In this document: in pieces, positions 32,386 through 41,287 of the stretch | How the letters are laid out: every line of letters starts with the position of its first letter | How positions within the stretch are numbered: position 1 is the first letter of the stretch | Assembly: GCF_036250735.1 (NCBI RefSeq) | Contig: NZ_CP109430.1 | Coordinates: 372,001 to 436,000, forward strand | DNA length: 64,000 bases | DNA from: Streptosporangium sp. NBC_01495 | GTDB lineage: Bacteria > Actinomycetota > Actinomycetes > Streptosporangiales > Streptosporangiaceae | Direction: 5' to 3' | The notes under the pieces: model-generated | Told to the model about the DNA's origin: nothing | Database searches by the model: none | Seen by the model: the letters and a program-made list of their open reading frames with translations, nothing else | Position numbers and translations under genes: made by a program

Positions 32386-33260
32386 TGGTGGACATGAGCG
32401 AGACCTGGCACGGCGGGGCCGCCGCCGTCGTGACGTTGACCTTCGACGTGGATGCGGAGACGCCGATCCTCGCGCAGGGCCGCGACTACGCCCGGCACGC
32501 GAGCACGATGTCGCATCAGGCCTACGGGCCGGATGTGGGGCTGCCCCGCATTCTGGACCTGCTCGACGAGCTCGGGGTCCCCGCGACGTTCTTCGTGCCG
32601 GGCTGGGTGGCCGAGCATCGTCCGGGCCTGGCGGGGTCGATCGTCGAGCGGGGACACGAGGTGGCGCACCATTCATACAGTCACCGGCCGCCTACGTCGA
32701 TGACCCCGCAGGAGGAGCGGGCGGACTTCGTGCGGGCGCTTGAGGTGTTCACCGACCAGGGCATCGAGATCGCCGGGCACCGGGCGGCACTGTGGGAGGC
32801 GACCTGGCAGACCGCCGGACTCGTCGCCGAGTACGGGTTGCTCTACGACTCGTCGCTGATGGGCGACGACCGGCCATATCGGATCTCCGCCGGATCCGGC
32901 GAGATCGTCGAGCTGCCCGTGCACTGGTCGCTGGACGACTGGGAGCAGTACGCCTACCTTCCCGCGCCGCACATCGGGTCGGTCATCGAGTCGCCGACGA
33001 AGGTGCTGGAGTTGTGGCGGGCGGAGCTGGACGGCATGCGGTACTACCGGTGCCTGTTCAACCTGTGCGTGCACCCCTTCCTGTCGGGCCGTCCCGGCCG
33101 GGCTCAGGCGCTGCGCCGGTTCATCGAGTACGCGCTCACGTGCGGGGACGTGCGGTTCGCTCGCTGCCGCGACGTCGCCGAGGCGGCAGCGGCCGACCCG
33201 GGGGTTGCCACGCGCCCGCACCGGGCGCCGGCGGTGGATCCAGAGGTCTATCCCGCATAG
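32382..33260 (+). CDS. NodB/CE4-fold hydrolase of the PuuE / cyclic-imidase type, 292 aa
   Basis: Starts in the OYE stop (ATGA); an alternative ATG at 32394 has a GGTGG RBS. The CE4 metal site is present: TFDVDAETP (Asp22, Asp24, Glu26) and HEVAHHSYSHRPP (His97, His101). The sequence ATFFVPGWVAEHRPGLAGSI and H-H-x-Y-x-H-x-x-P follow the branch that hydrolyses allantoin or cyclic imides instead of sugars. No signal peptide, so it is cytosolic and not a polysaccharide deacetylase in practice. Expected reaction: ring opening of a cyclic amide or imide. Confidence 0.85.
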   Translation: MMVDMSETWHGGAAAVVTLTFDVDAETPILAQGRDYARHASTMSHQAYGPDVGLPRILDLLDELGVPATFFVPGWVAEHRPGLAGSIVERGHEVAHHSYSHRPPTSMTPQEERADFVRALEVFTDQGIEIAGHRAALWEATWQTAGLVAEYGLLYDSSLMGDDRPYRISAGSGEIVELPVHWSLDDWEQYAYLPAPHIGSVIESPTKVLELWRAELDGMRYYRCLFNLCVHPFLSGRPGRAQALRRFIEYALTCGDVRFARCRDVAEAAAADPGVATRPHRAPAVDPEVYPA

Positions 33261-33298
33261 CATCAACGGGAGCCCGCTCATGGACCCTCCCGTCGGGG

Positions 33299-34858
33299 TC
33301 AGCCCATCGCGTCGGCTTCAAGGGCGAGGAACAGATCCACCCGATCCTCGGTACGGCTCACGTCCCGGCCGGTCAATTCGATGATCTTGGTCAGCCGGTT
33401 CCGCAGCGTGTTGACGTGGATGTGCAGGGAGGCAGCGGTCGCGGCCCAGTGCCCGTCGTAGTCCAGAAAGGCACGCAACGTCGCCTCCAACTCCCCGCCG
33501 CGCCTGGCGTCGTGCTCGCGTATCGGCACGAGCACGACGTCGGCGAAGCCGCGCAGCGCTCCTGCGTCCTGCAGTCCGAGAAGCAACCGGTGCGTGCCCA
33601 GCTCGGCGAAGGTCCGCACCACGGCCCCGCTGCGGCTGCGGCGCAGCACCCGGCACGTCTCCCGGGACCGCATCAGGGGTTCTCGCAGACCGGCGGAGTC
33701 GGCGGCGACGCCGCCGAGACCCACCACGGGGCGGCGGCCGGGGAATCGTCGCGCCACGGTCTCGGCCAGCCGCTCCGTCAGTGACGCCAGCCCGTCTTCC
33801 GGGTATCGCCAGGACAGCACCGTCACCACGTCCTGGGTACCGCCCGCCACGACGACCGAAATCCCCTCGGTCACGAAGAACTCCCCGACCACCTCGGCGA
33901 GACCGGGCAGCGTGGCCGCCTCGCCCTCGGCGAAGGCGATCGCGCACACGGCCAGCGGGCCTCCGGCGTCCACGCCGAACGCTTGCAGCCTGCCAGGGAC
34001 CTCGGCCGCCCGCCGCCCGCCGGAGAGCACCATTTCCAGCAGTTCGCTGGCGAAACGCAGCTCGATTGCCTGCACCGCCTGCTGCTTGGCCACCTCAAGG
34101 CTGAGGAAGCGAGCCGCCTGCTCCAGTGCGTCCTGCTCGATCCGATCGAGAGCGCTGACCGGGCGAAGGCAGATCAGCGCGGCGTCGACATCGCCGACCG
34201 CTCCCACCAGGAACAGAGTGGCACGATTGGCGGGCCCCAGCTCCAGCTCCAACGCCGGTGGCCGGCGGGCCAGTCCTCTGGCCACCGCCTGAAGCTGCTC
34301 GGTATCGAGACGGGCTCCGGCCTCCGCGAGCAGCCGGCCCATCCGGTCGACCACCGCGAGCGGCAAATCATGATCGCGTCTGAGTACCTGGAGCACACCG
34401 GAGGCGCCGGCACCGCGCGAGATCGCCCTGGCCAGTGCGTCGCCCCTGCGCACCATGCCGACCAGCACGCTCTGGCGCTCCTCGGCGTACATGGCGGCGA
34501 CCATCTCGGAGACGGCGGTGAACGGCACCCTTGGCGAGATCTCCAGCAGCGGCAGGTCCGCCTCCCGGCAGGCGTCCACCAGCTCCCGCGGCGTCGCCGG
34601 GGTGGTCGCGAGTAGGCCGAACATGATTCCTGCGGCTCCCGCCCGCTTCATGCTCGCCACGAACTCCGCCGGCGTCACCTGGCCGATCCACAGGCCGTTG
34701 GTCAGCACGAGCTCACGCTCGCGCACGTAGTTGGAGGGGTCGGGCAGTTCGGTGGTGTGAATCCATGTCGCCTCCGCCTCCATCGCTCCGGGCGGGCCGG
34801 AAACGAGTACTCGCAGCTCCAGGGAGAGGGTCCGCACGAGGGCGCCGAGTGTGAACAT
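33299..34858 (-). CDS. PucR-family transcriptional regulator, 519 aa
   Basis: Three-part layout: PucR N-terminal sensor domain (residues 1-120; TLGALVRTLSLELRVLVSGP, LVLTNGLWIG), a central GGDEF-like fold region, and the C-terminal PucR helix-turn-helix (ATLRAFLDYDGHWAATAASL, HIHVNTLRNRLTKI, REDRVDLFLALEA-like end). PucR regulators control purine, allantoin, GABA or amino-acid amide catabolism. It faces the DUF1989 operon and, before the IS110 insertion, would have been directly divergent from the permease gene. A short AT-rich stretch (34865-34915) precedes its start. Confidence 0.9.
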   Translation of the reverse strand: MFTLGALVRTLSLELRVLVSGPPGAMEAEATWIHTTELPDPSNYVRERELVLTNGLWIGQVTPAEFVASMKRAGAAGIMFGLLATTPATPRELVDACREADLPLLEISPRVPFTAVSEMVAAMYAEERQSVLVGMVRRGDALARAISRGAGASGVLQVLRRDHDLPLAVVDRMGRLLAEAGARLDTEQLQAVARGLARRPPALELELGPANRATLFLVGAVGDVDAALICLRPVSALDRIEQDALEQAARFLSLEVAKQQAVQAIELRFASELLEMVLSGGRRAAEVPGRLQAFGVDAGGPLAVCAIAFAEGEAATLPGLAEVVGEFFVTEGISVVVAGGTQDVVTVLSWRYPEDGLASLTERLAETVARRFPGRRPVVGLGGVAADSAGLREPLMRSRETCRVLRRSRSGAVVRTFAELGTHRLLLGLQDAGALRGFADVVLVPIREHDARRGGELEATLRAFLDYDGHWAATAASLHIHVNTLRNRLTKIIELTGRDVSRTEDRVDLFLALEADAMG

Positions 34859-34973
34859 CCTGTAAATCTATCCAGCATTTTGCTGAATATCTATAGATTC
34901 ATCCACTCCCTATTTAGTCACCGCGAGTGCTTATGTGGTGCGCATCACAAGGGAAGGAATCTCAATGATCGTG

Positions 34974-35575
34974 TCAAGACGCCTGCGTGACCGGCGGGGT
35001 GGAGGTGAACATCCTCTTGCCACGCAGCATGGCCCACAGCACATCGACTCGGCGGCGGGCGAGCGCAAGCAGAGCCTGGGTATGCGGCAGCCCCTCGGAT
35101 CGCTTCTTGAGGTAGGAATCCCGCGAGGGGCCGGGCCTCATCATCGCGGTCTGGGCTGCCAGGTAGAAGATGTGCCGCAAGCGTCGGTTGTAGCGCTTGA
35201 GCCGGTGGTAATTGCGGGTCCGGCGGCCGGAGTCCCGGAGCACCGGGGCCAAGCCGGCGTGGGAGGCGAGACGTCCGGCATCGCGGTAGCCGGACAGGTC
35301 GCCGACGATGGCGACGAACTCGGCACCCGGGATCGGGCCCATACAAAGCATCGACTCGATGCTCTCGGCGCGCTCGTCGGAGCGGAAGGTCTCGCGGATC
35401 TCCCGGTCGTTGTCCTTGATCCGCTCGTCCAGGGCCAGAGGATCTGCGACTCATCGTTGATCACCTTCGTCGGGAACAGCGTCTCACCGTTGTCGTCGAC
35501 CGCCACCGCCCAGTGATGCCCCTTGCCGGCATCGAGGCCGACCCATATCCGCGCGTGAGACGAACTCAAGCCCAT
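34974..35575 (-). pseudogene. IS110-family transposase, internally deleted and frameshifted
   Basis: From the ATG at 35575: SHARIWVGLDAGKGHHWAVA is the DEDD domain start with its first Asp, reaching KVINDESQI. A deletion then joins DERIKDNDREIRETFRSDER to the C-terminal transposase_20 half (MLCMGPIPGAEFVAIVGDLS, YRDAGRLASHAGLAPV, NYHRLKRYNRRLRHIFYLAA) in another frame. The two halves of the active site remain but cannot be made as one protein. It lies between the PucR and permease genes. Confidence 0.85.
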
Positions 35576-35775
35576 GGCTCCGTTCCACCGTGACCAGCAT
35601 TTCCGTGGCCCAAGGAACACTCCGCCGACAGGTCCTCAACCAGCGATGACCGCAGTTCTCAATCAGCAGTCGGAGCGTCCCGGACCGGGCGGCCATTCCT
35701 TCCGAGCCATCGACGGCAACCACTAATCAGCCGCATCCGGTCCTCCCGGACCGCCTCACACTTTTAGGAAGCCCC

Positions 35776-37224
35776 ATGTCAGCCAATGATCTTGCCGGAA
35801 GCGCGGTGCAGGGCACGTCCCGCTTCGACGAGCATGGCATCGAGCCCATTCCCCAGGAGGCCCGCGACTCCACGCCGTGGCAGCAGTTCTGGATCTGGTC
35901 GGGGGCCAACATCGCGCCGATCAACTGGGTGCTCGGGGCGCTCGGCGTCACGCTCGGCCTGAGCCTGCTGGAGACCCTGGCTGTGATCGCCATCGGCAAC
36001 CTCGCCGGGTGCGCGATCTTCGGACTGTTCAATGTCATGGGCCACCGCACCGGCGTGAACCAGATGGTGCTGAGCCGCGCACCGTTCGGCCGCAGGGGTG
36101 CGATCGTGCCCGGGGTCGTGCAGGGCCTGCTGACCATGGGCTGGGTCGGCGTCAACACCTGGGTCGTGCTCGATCTGGTGCTGGCGGTCCTCGGCCAGAT
36201 GGGCATCCACGGCGGCACCGGTCTGAAATATCTGGTGGCCGCGGTCATCATGGCGGCTCAGCTGGGACTCGCGCTGTACGGCTTCTACGCCATTCGCACC
36301 TTCGAGAAGTACACGGTGCCAATCACTGTACTGGTCATGATGATCATGACGGTGCTCACGCTAGGCCAGTCCGATCCGAACTGGACCGCCGCCACCGCGA
36401 CCACCCCTGCGGCCAAAATCACCGCCATCACCCAGCTCCTCACCGCCATCGGCATCGGCTGGGGCATCAGCTGGCTGCCGTACTCCGCGGACTACAGCCG
36501 CTTCATCAAGGTCCGAGCCTCCGACAAATCCGTGTTCTGGTCGACCGCGCTCGGCACGTACGTGCCGACGGTGTGGCTGGCCGCGCTCGGCGCGTGCCTC
36601 GCCAGCGCGGGTAGCGGCACCGACCCCTCCGGCCTGGTGATCGACGCGTTCGGCGTGATGGCGATCCCCGTCCTGATGCTGATCATGCACGGGCCGGTCG
36701 CCACCAACATCCTGAACCTGTACTCCTGCTCCCTGGCCGCACTGTCGATCGGCGTACGCGTCAAACGATGGAAGGTGACCCTCATCGCCGGCACGGTGGC
36801 ATCGGCTGTGCTGTTGGTGTTCGTCCAGGCCGACAGCTTCGCCCATGCCTTCGACCAGTGGATGGTCTCAATCCTGGTATGGATCAGCCCGTGGGCGAGC
36901 ATCGTGCTGGTGGACTTCTTCATCCTACGCCGGGGCAGAGCGGACGTGCCGTCGCTGTACCGCGACGACGCCTCGCCCTACGGCCCGGTGAACCACAGAG
37001 CGCTCATCAGCCTGGGCCTGGGACTGGTTGCCGCGTGGAGCTGGCAGTTCGGAACCGTCCCGGCGACACAGGGACCGATCGCGCGGGCGCTGGGCGACAC
37101 CGACTTCTCCTGGCTGTCGGGAAGCCTGGTGGCGGGCGGGCTGTACTACCTGTTCGCCATTCGGGGCCGAAGGAAGTCGGCGGGGGTCCAGGACGTGATG
37201 CGTGAAGCGGTGTCGCCCCGGTGA
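35776..37224 (+). CDS. NCS1-family nucleobase:cation symporter, 482 aa
   Basis: RBS TAGGAAG five bases before ATG 35776. Twelve hydrophobic helices and the family loops are recognisable: FWIWSGANIAPINWVLGALG, VMGHRTGVNQMVLSRAPFGR (the R-APFGxxG motif), DYSRFIKVRASDKSVFWSTA, and WISPWASIVLVDFFILRRGR. It resembles cytosine/purine permeases (CodB-like subgroup), which carry cytosine, uracil, allantoin, hydantoins or thiamine precursors with Na+ or H+. GTGA overlap with the asparaginase-like gene shows they are co-translated. Substrate is expected to be the ring compound degraded by the locus. Confidence 0.9.
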   Translation: MSANDLAGSAVQGTSRFDEHGIEPIPQEARDSTPWQQFWIWSGANIAPINWVLGALGVTLGLSLLETLAVIAIGNLAGCAIFGLFNVMGHRTGVNQMVLSRAPFGRRGAIVPGVVQGLLTMGWVGVNTWVVLDLVLAVLGQMGIHGGTGLKYLVAAVIMAAQLGLALYGFYAIRTFEKYTVPITVLVMMIMTVLTLGQSDPNWTAATATTPAAKITAITQLLTAIGIGWGISWLPYSADYSRFIKVRASDKSVFWSTALGTYVPTVWLAALGACLASAGSGTDPSGLVIDAFGVMAIPVLMLIMHGPVATNILNLYSCSLAALSIGVRVKRWKVTLIAGTVASAVLLVFVQADSFAHAFDQWMVSILVWISPWASIVLVDFFILRRGRADVPSLYRDDASPYGPVNHRALISLGLGLVAAWSWQFGTVPATQGPIARALGDTDFSWLSGSLVAGGLYYLFAIRGRRKSAGVQDVMREAVSPR

Positions 37225-38204
37225 GCGCGCGAATCCGCGTCCTGACCACCGGCGGCACGATCGCCTCCCGCCCAGACCGCCGGGGCGGGGTCAGCGTAAC
37301 GGTCCCCGGCTCCGAACTGGTCATCGGAGCCGGACCGGTCGTGACAACCGAGATCCGCGAAGTGATGCTCGCGCACAGCTTCAACCTCACCCGTGCCGAC
37401 GTGCTGCGCCTCGCCGGACAGGTACTCGCCGAGCTCCGTGACCCCACCGTGGACGGCGTCGTCGTCACCCACGGCACCGACACCATGGAGGAGACCGCCT
37501 ACCTGCTCGATCTGCTCCTTTCCCCGGAGCACACCGTGGTGTTCACCGGCGCCCAGCGGCACGCGGCCGAACCGGACGGGGACGGCCCGCGCAACATCGC
37601 CGACGCCGTACGGGTGGCCGCCGACCCAGCGGCGCGCGGACTCGGCGCGCTCATCACCATGACTGGGCTCATCCATTCCGCACGGCACGCGACCAAGGCA
37701 CACACCCTCTCGCCGGAGGCGTTCGCCTCCCCCGGCCACGGGCCGATCGGCGAGGTCTTCGGCGACCGGGTCCGGGTCTCCGCCCGCCCCGTGCGGCCCT
37801 GCGGATTCGACCTGACCGAACTGGGCGACTTGGCGGCACGGGTGGACATCGTGCCGGTCTACCTGGACGCTGACGGTGTGCAGGTCGCGGCGTGCAGGGC
37901 CGCGGGCGCCCGCGGCCTCGTCCTGGAGGCGATGGGCGCGGGGAATCCCACTCCCGGGGTGCTCCGCGAGATCCGCTCATGCGTCGCCGACGGCATCGCC
38001 GTACTCGTCACCTCCCGCTGTCGGCAGGGACCGGTGACCCCGGTGTACGGTGTGGGCGGTGGCGTCGACCTCGCCGAGGCGGGCGCCGTGTTCGCCGGAT
38101 CGTTGCGCGCGCCCAAGGCCCGGATCCTGCTCGCGGCGGCCCTCGCGGCCGAGTCACGGACCGAGAGGGCTCTGGCCCGGCTACGGCCGCACCTCGACCT
38201 CTGA
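37221..38204 (+). CDS. Asparaginase-like amidohydrolase, 327 aa
   Basis: GTG start overlapping the permease stop. The two threonine catalytic motifs are intact: VLTTGGTIAS (nucleophile Thr13) and VVVTHGTDTMEETAYLLDLL (Thr86, Asp87), with GPRNIADAVRVAAD and LVLEAMGAGNPTP further on. No signal peptide, so cytoplasmic. Canonical role is hydrolysis of L-asparagine to aspartate and ammonia. Coupled to an NCS1 permease and CE4 hydrolase it may instead cleave the open-chain half-amide from ring opening (for example a succinamate- or ureido-type product), which is inference. Confidence 0.88.
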   Translation: MSARIRVLTTGGTIASRPDRRGGVSVTVPGSELVIGAGPVVTTEIREVMLAHSFNLTRADVLRLAGQVLAELRDPTVDGVVVTHGTDTMEETAYLLDLLLSPEHTVVFTGAQRHAAEPDGDGPRNIADAVRVAADPAARGLGALITMTGLIHSARHATKAHTLSPEAFASPGHGPIGEVFGDRVRVSARPVRPCGFDLTELGDLAARVDIVPVYLDADGVQVAACRAAGARGLVLEAMGAGNPTPGVLREIRSCVADGIAVLVTSRCRQGPVTPVYGVGGGVDLAEAGAVFAGSLRAPKARILLAAALAAESRTERALARLRPHLDL

Positions 38205-38266
38205 AACGGGGTTGGCGATGAGATTAATCTTGGTATCCGATCCCAGGTCGGAGCCCTGCTCGCTTA

Positions 38267-38720
38267 GAACTCCTAACAGAATGTGGTCAGTGGTTGAGGC
38301 GGCGCCGGCAGATGATGGCGGAGGCCGGGATCATGAAGGCTTCGTGGATGTCGTCGCGGATCTCCCAGCGGATGCGTAACCGGCGAAACCAGTGCGGCGG
38401 GGCGAGCGTCTGTTCCACCGCTCACCGATGCACGCCCGAGCCGAAGCCCGGTTCCTGGGACAAGAACTCCCACGGGATCGCGGTGTAGAGCACGGACAAG
38501 ATCCCGCACAATGCTTGACGATCGTCGATCCACTTGCGCTCGGGGTCGCGGTAGCGGCGTCCGATCGTCGGAAGCAGTCGGAAGCAGTCGGAAGCAACGG
38601 CTCGATGCGTTGCCAGAGCCCATCGGGCACGGTCTACGGTGGCCGCTCGCCCTTCCTCACATCCGGTTCAACGACCGATCATGTTCGCGGACTCGGCCAG
38701 CCTCATTCTGTTAGGAGTTC
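38267..38720 (-). mobile_element. IS5-family deletion derivative, copy 2 (complete ends)
   Basis: 454 bp with 17-bp perfect terminal repeats GAACTCCTAACAGAATG (38267-38283) and its complement (38704-38720), flanked by TTA on both sides (38264-38266, 38721-38723) as a 3-bp target duplication. The interior encodes the same broken transposase as copy 1, on the minus strand. No intact transposase, so it moves only if a full IS5 relative is present elsewhere. Confidence 0.88.
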
Positions 38721-38785
38721 TTATTTGGTACTTCTTCTCGCCGTCGTAGCCCCTTGCGCTGTGGGGCGAGAGACGGATTGTCGTT

Positions 38786-39439
38786 TCAGGGGTTTCCGGG
38801 GGATGAAGATATGGAGACTGTGGCCGTACGACCGGCATGGTTGACCAAGCGGTGCAGGGCGATCAACCCATAGCCGAGCAGTACGAAGCAGACGGCCAGC
38901 GCCAGCGCCATGAGCGCCACCCCGCCGTACCCGAATGTGTCCACATCCAGAAACGGATAGGGATACCGCTTCCACGCGTCTGGAGGCAGCAGGGCGCCTC
39001 TGACCAGGGCAAAGGTCAGATAGGCCATCGGATAGACCAGCCAGGTGAGAGCGGCCGCCCATTTCGGCCGAGAAGCGATCCGATCGAAGAACAGCCAGTC
39101 GATCACGGCCATGACGGGCGTCACGTAGTGGAGAAGGAAGTTGCCCAGACCGTGACCGTGAAGGGAGAGGTGCTCGAGGGGGCTGGCTCCGCGCATGCGC
39201 AGAAAGTGCCAGACCAGCCCAGTGATCACGATGTAGAGCGTCACCGCCCCCTTAAGCTCAGTAGGAGGGCGCCGCCTGCTGACCACCTGCCAGGAGTAGA
39301 ACCCCGTGAGTAGTAGATTGCTCTGCACGGTGAAGAGCACGAGCGGGTTCAGCGGGCTGCCGAGGGCCATCCAGGTATAGATCAGGCCGACCACCGCGGC
39401 CAGGATCAGCATCAAGCGGTACACCGTCACCCAGATCAT
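38786..39439 (-). CDS. Pr6Pr-family membrane protein, 217 aa
   Basis: ATG at 39439. Six transmembrane helices of the Pr6Pr (FAR-17a/AIG1-like) type: YRLMLILAAVVGLIYTWMAL, LNPLVLFTVQSNLLLTGFYS with the F-T-x-Q-S-N signature, GLVWHFLRMRG, LLHYVTPVMAVIDWLFFD (HYxxP motif), ALTWLVYPMAYLTFALVRG and YGGVALMALALAVCFVLLGY. Function of bacterial members is unknown. Near the IS5 element but intact. Confidence 0.85.
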   Translation of the reverse strand: MIWVTVYRLMLILAAVVGLIYTWMALGSPLNPLVLFTVQSNLLLTGFYSWQVVSRRRPPTELKGAVTLYIVITGLVWHFLRMRGASPLEHLSLHGHGLGNFLLHYVTPVMAVIDWLFFDRIASRPKWAAALTWLVYPMAYLTFALVRGALLPPDAWKRYPYPFLDVDTFGYGGVALMALALAVCFVLLGYGLIALHRLVNHAGRTATVSISSSPGNP

Positions 39440-39883
39440 GGGGATCAGGGTCGCACAGGACGCATCACACCGACCAACAGTTCGCCGATCGCTGGAACGC
39501 CGAAAGCGAAGGCCGGACCCTGGCCGCGATCGGGTCGACCTTTGTGTTCCTTCCCGGCCGAGGTGTCGGCCCTGGAGACCGACGCGCGGGCGATGGCACA
39601 CCTGATCGAGGAGAGCGAGGCGGTGGGTGTCGACGCCGAACTGGCCGCGTACTGACCGGTGTCGCCTATGAGGCGCCTGTCGCGTACACCCGGGCCAGGC
39701 AGGCCGAAAAGGGCTATATCCATATCGATGCCCCAAGGACGTGGAGCCGGCGGCCCGCACCGACCAGGTACTGAGCGGTGGTACGCGCGACAAAAGCTGA
39801 CGTCCAGACCACCGCCTGAGTCCGATTTCGGTAGTTTGACTAGTTCCGAACCACCGATATCGCAACAGAAGGGACCGGGCAAC
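39440..39883. other. Gap with gene debris before the AAA+ operon
   Basis: Contains the fragment at 39551-39655 and a further coding-like stretch near 39665-39740 (YEAPVAYTRARQAEKGYIHI). Upstream of 39884 the sequence TTTGACTAGTTCCGAAC is a possible promoter area but matches no consensus well. Confidence 0.4.
39551..39655 (+). pseudogene. 3' fragment, possibly of an imine-reductase-like oxidoreductase
   Basis: Thirty-four codons read FPAEVSALETDARAMAHLIE, ESEAVGVDAELAAY then stop. The A-x-x-x-D-A-x-x-M-x-H-x-x-x-x-S-x-x-x-G-V-D pattern resembles the helical C-terminal domain of imine reductases. No upstream Rossmann domain remains. Low certainty. Confidence 0.3.
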
Positions 39884-41287
39884 GTGGTCAACGACCCCGG
39901 TTTGAAGGCGCTAGGCGAGGCCGCTCGCCTCTCCCCGGACAACCTGCCCCTGCGCCGGCACCTGGCCGAGCAGCTACTGAACAACGGGTATCTGGCCGAC
40001 GCGGAGGCCGAGTTCCGCGCCGCGCTCGTGCTCGCGCCCAAGGATCCGGACATCACGGCCGGGCTGGCCGAGGCATTCGTCCGGCAGAGCTCGCACGGGG
40101 AGGCGCTGTCCGCGCTGGAGCCGCTGCTCGCCGTGGACGGATACCCGCCGCGCGTGGGGGTGCTGGCGGCCCGTGCCCTGCTGGGCGAGGGGAGCGTGCA
40201 CAAGGCGGCCTACCGCTACCACGAGGCGGTCTCGCGTGACCCGTCCGTCGCGGACGCCGACCTGGCGGCCCGCCTGGTGATCCCGCTGCCTGCCGACACC
40301 GCGCCACCCGTGTCGGCCGCGTCACCCGCGTCACCCGTGTCGCCCGCGCCGCCCCAGCCCGCCGGGACCGCGTACATGGGGCCCTCCTCGGCCACCCACG
40401 AGCAGTCCACCGCGGAGGTCGAGCGGTCGGCCGCCAGTTTCGCCGACGTCGCCGGGATGGACGAGGTCAAGGAGGCGCTCCGGGTCAAGCTGCTGCTGCC
40501 CGTCCAGCAGCCCGAGCTGTTCGCCGCCTTCGGCAAGCGCGCCGGCGGCGGCGTCCTGCTGTACGGGCCGCCGGGAGTCGGGAAGACGCACCTGGCCAGG
40601 GCCGCCGCCGGCGAGCTCGGCGCGGCGTTCGTGAGCGTCGGGCTGGCCGACATCCTCGACATGTACGTCGGCTCCAGCGAGCGGAATCTGCGCGCCACGT
40701 TCGACCTGGCCCGCCGCCACCGGCCCTGCGTGCTTTTCTTCGACGAGGTGGACGCGCTGGCAGCGCGCCGCTCCGACATGCGGCAAACGCACAGCCGGCA
40801 GCTTGTCAACCAGTTCCTGTCGGAGCTGGACGGTGTCGACCAGAGCGCGAACGAGGGCGTCCTGGTGCTCGCCGCCACGAACGCGCCCTGGTACATCGAC
40901 GTGGCGTTCCGCCGTCCGGGCCGGTTCGACCAGCTCGTCTTCGTACCGCCGCCGGACGCGGAGGCGCGCGCGGCGATCCTGCGCATCCTGTGCCGCGACA
41001 AGCCGCTGGCGGAGGTCGACTTCGGCGCGGTGGCCAAGGTCACCGACCAGTTCGTCGGCGCCGACCTCAAGGGCCTGGTGGACCGGGCGGTCGAGGTCAA
41101 GCTGCATGAGTCGATCCGCGCGGGCCGGCCGATCCCGCTGTCCACCCGCGACCTGCTGGCCGCGGCCAAGGCGGCCAGGCCCACGGCGGTGCGCGAGTGG
41201 ATGGCCACCGCGCGCAACTACGTGATGCACGCCAACGAGTCGGGCGCCTGGGACGAGCTCATGCCCTGGATCCAGCGCAAATGGTGA
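39884..41287 (+). CDS. TPR-AAA+ ATPase, 467 aa
   Basis: GTG at 39884 after AGAAGGGA. Residues 1-130 are three to four TPR-like helical repeats (LRRHLAEQLLNNGYLADAEA, EFRAALVLAPKDPDITAGLA), then a Pro/Ala/Ser linker (135-175) and one FtsH/CDC48-type AAA+ domain (185-440): Walker A GPPGVGKT (228-235), Walker B CVLFFDEVDAL (282-292), sensor 1 LAATNAPWYID, arginine fingers in RRPGRFDQ, and C-terminal helical lid. Such single-ring remodellers unfold or extract proteins; the TPR part would recruit the client. Overlaps the membrane TPR gene by seven bases. Confidence 0.88.
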   Translation: MVNDPGLKALGEAARLSPDNLPLRRHLAEQLLNNGYLADAEAEFRAALVLAPKDPDITAGLAEAFVRQSSHGEALSALEPLLAVDGYPPRVGVLAARALLGEGSVHKAAYRYHEAVSRDPSVADADLAARLVIPLPADTAPPVSAASPASPVSPAPPQPAGTAYMGPSSATHEQSTAEVERSAASFADVAGMDEVKEALRVKLLLPVQQPELFAAFGKRAGGGVLLYGPPGVGKTHLARAAAGELGAAFVSVGLADILDMYVGSSERNLRATFDLARRHRPCVLFFDEVDALAARRSDMRQTHSRQLVNQFLSELDGVDQSANEGVLVLAATNAPWYIDVAFRRPGRFDQLVFVPPPDAEARAAILRILCRDKPLAEVDFGAVAKVTDQFVGADLKGLVDRAVEVKLHESIRAGRPIPLSTRDLLAAAKAARPTAVREWMATARNYVMHANESGAWDELMPWIQRKW

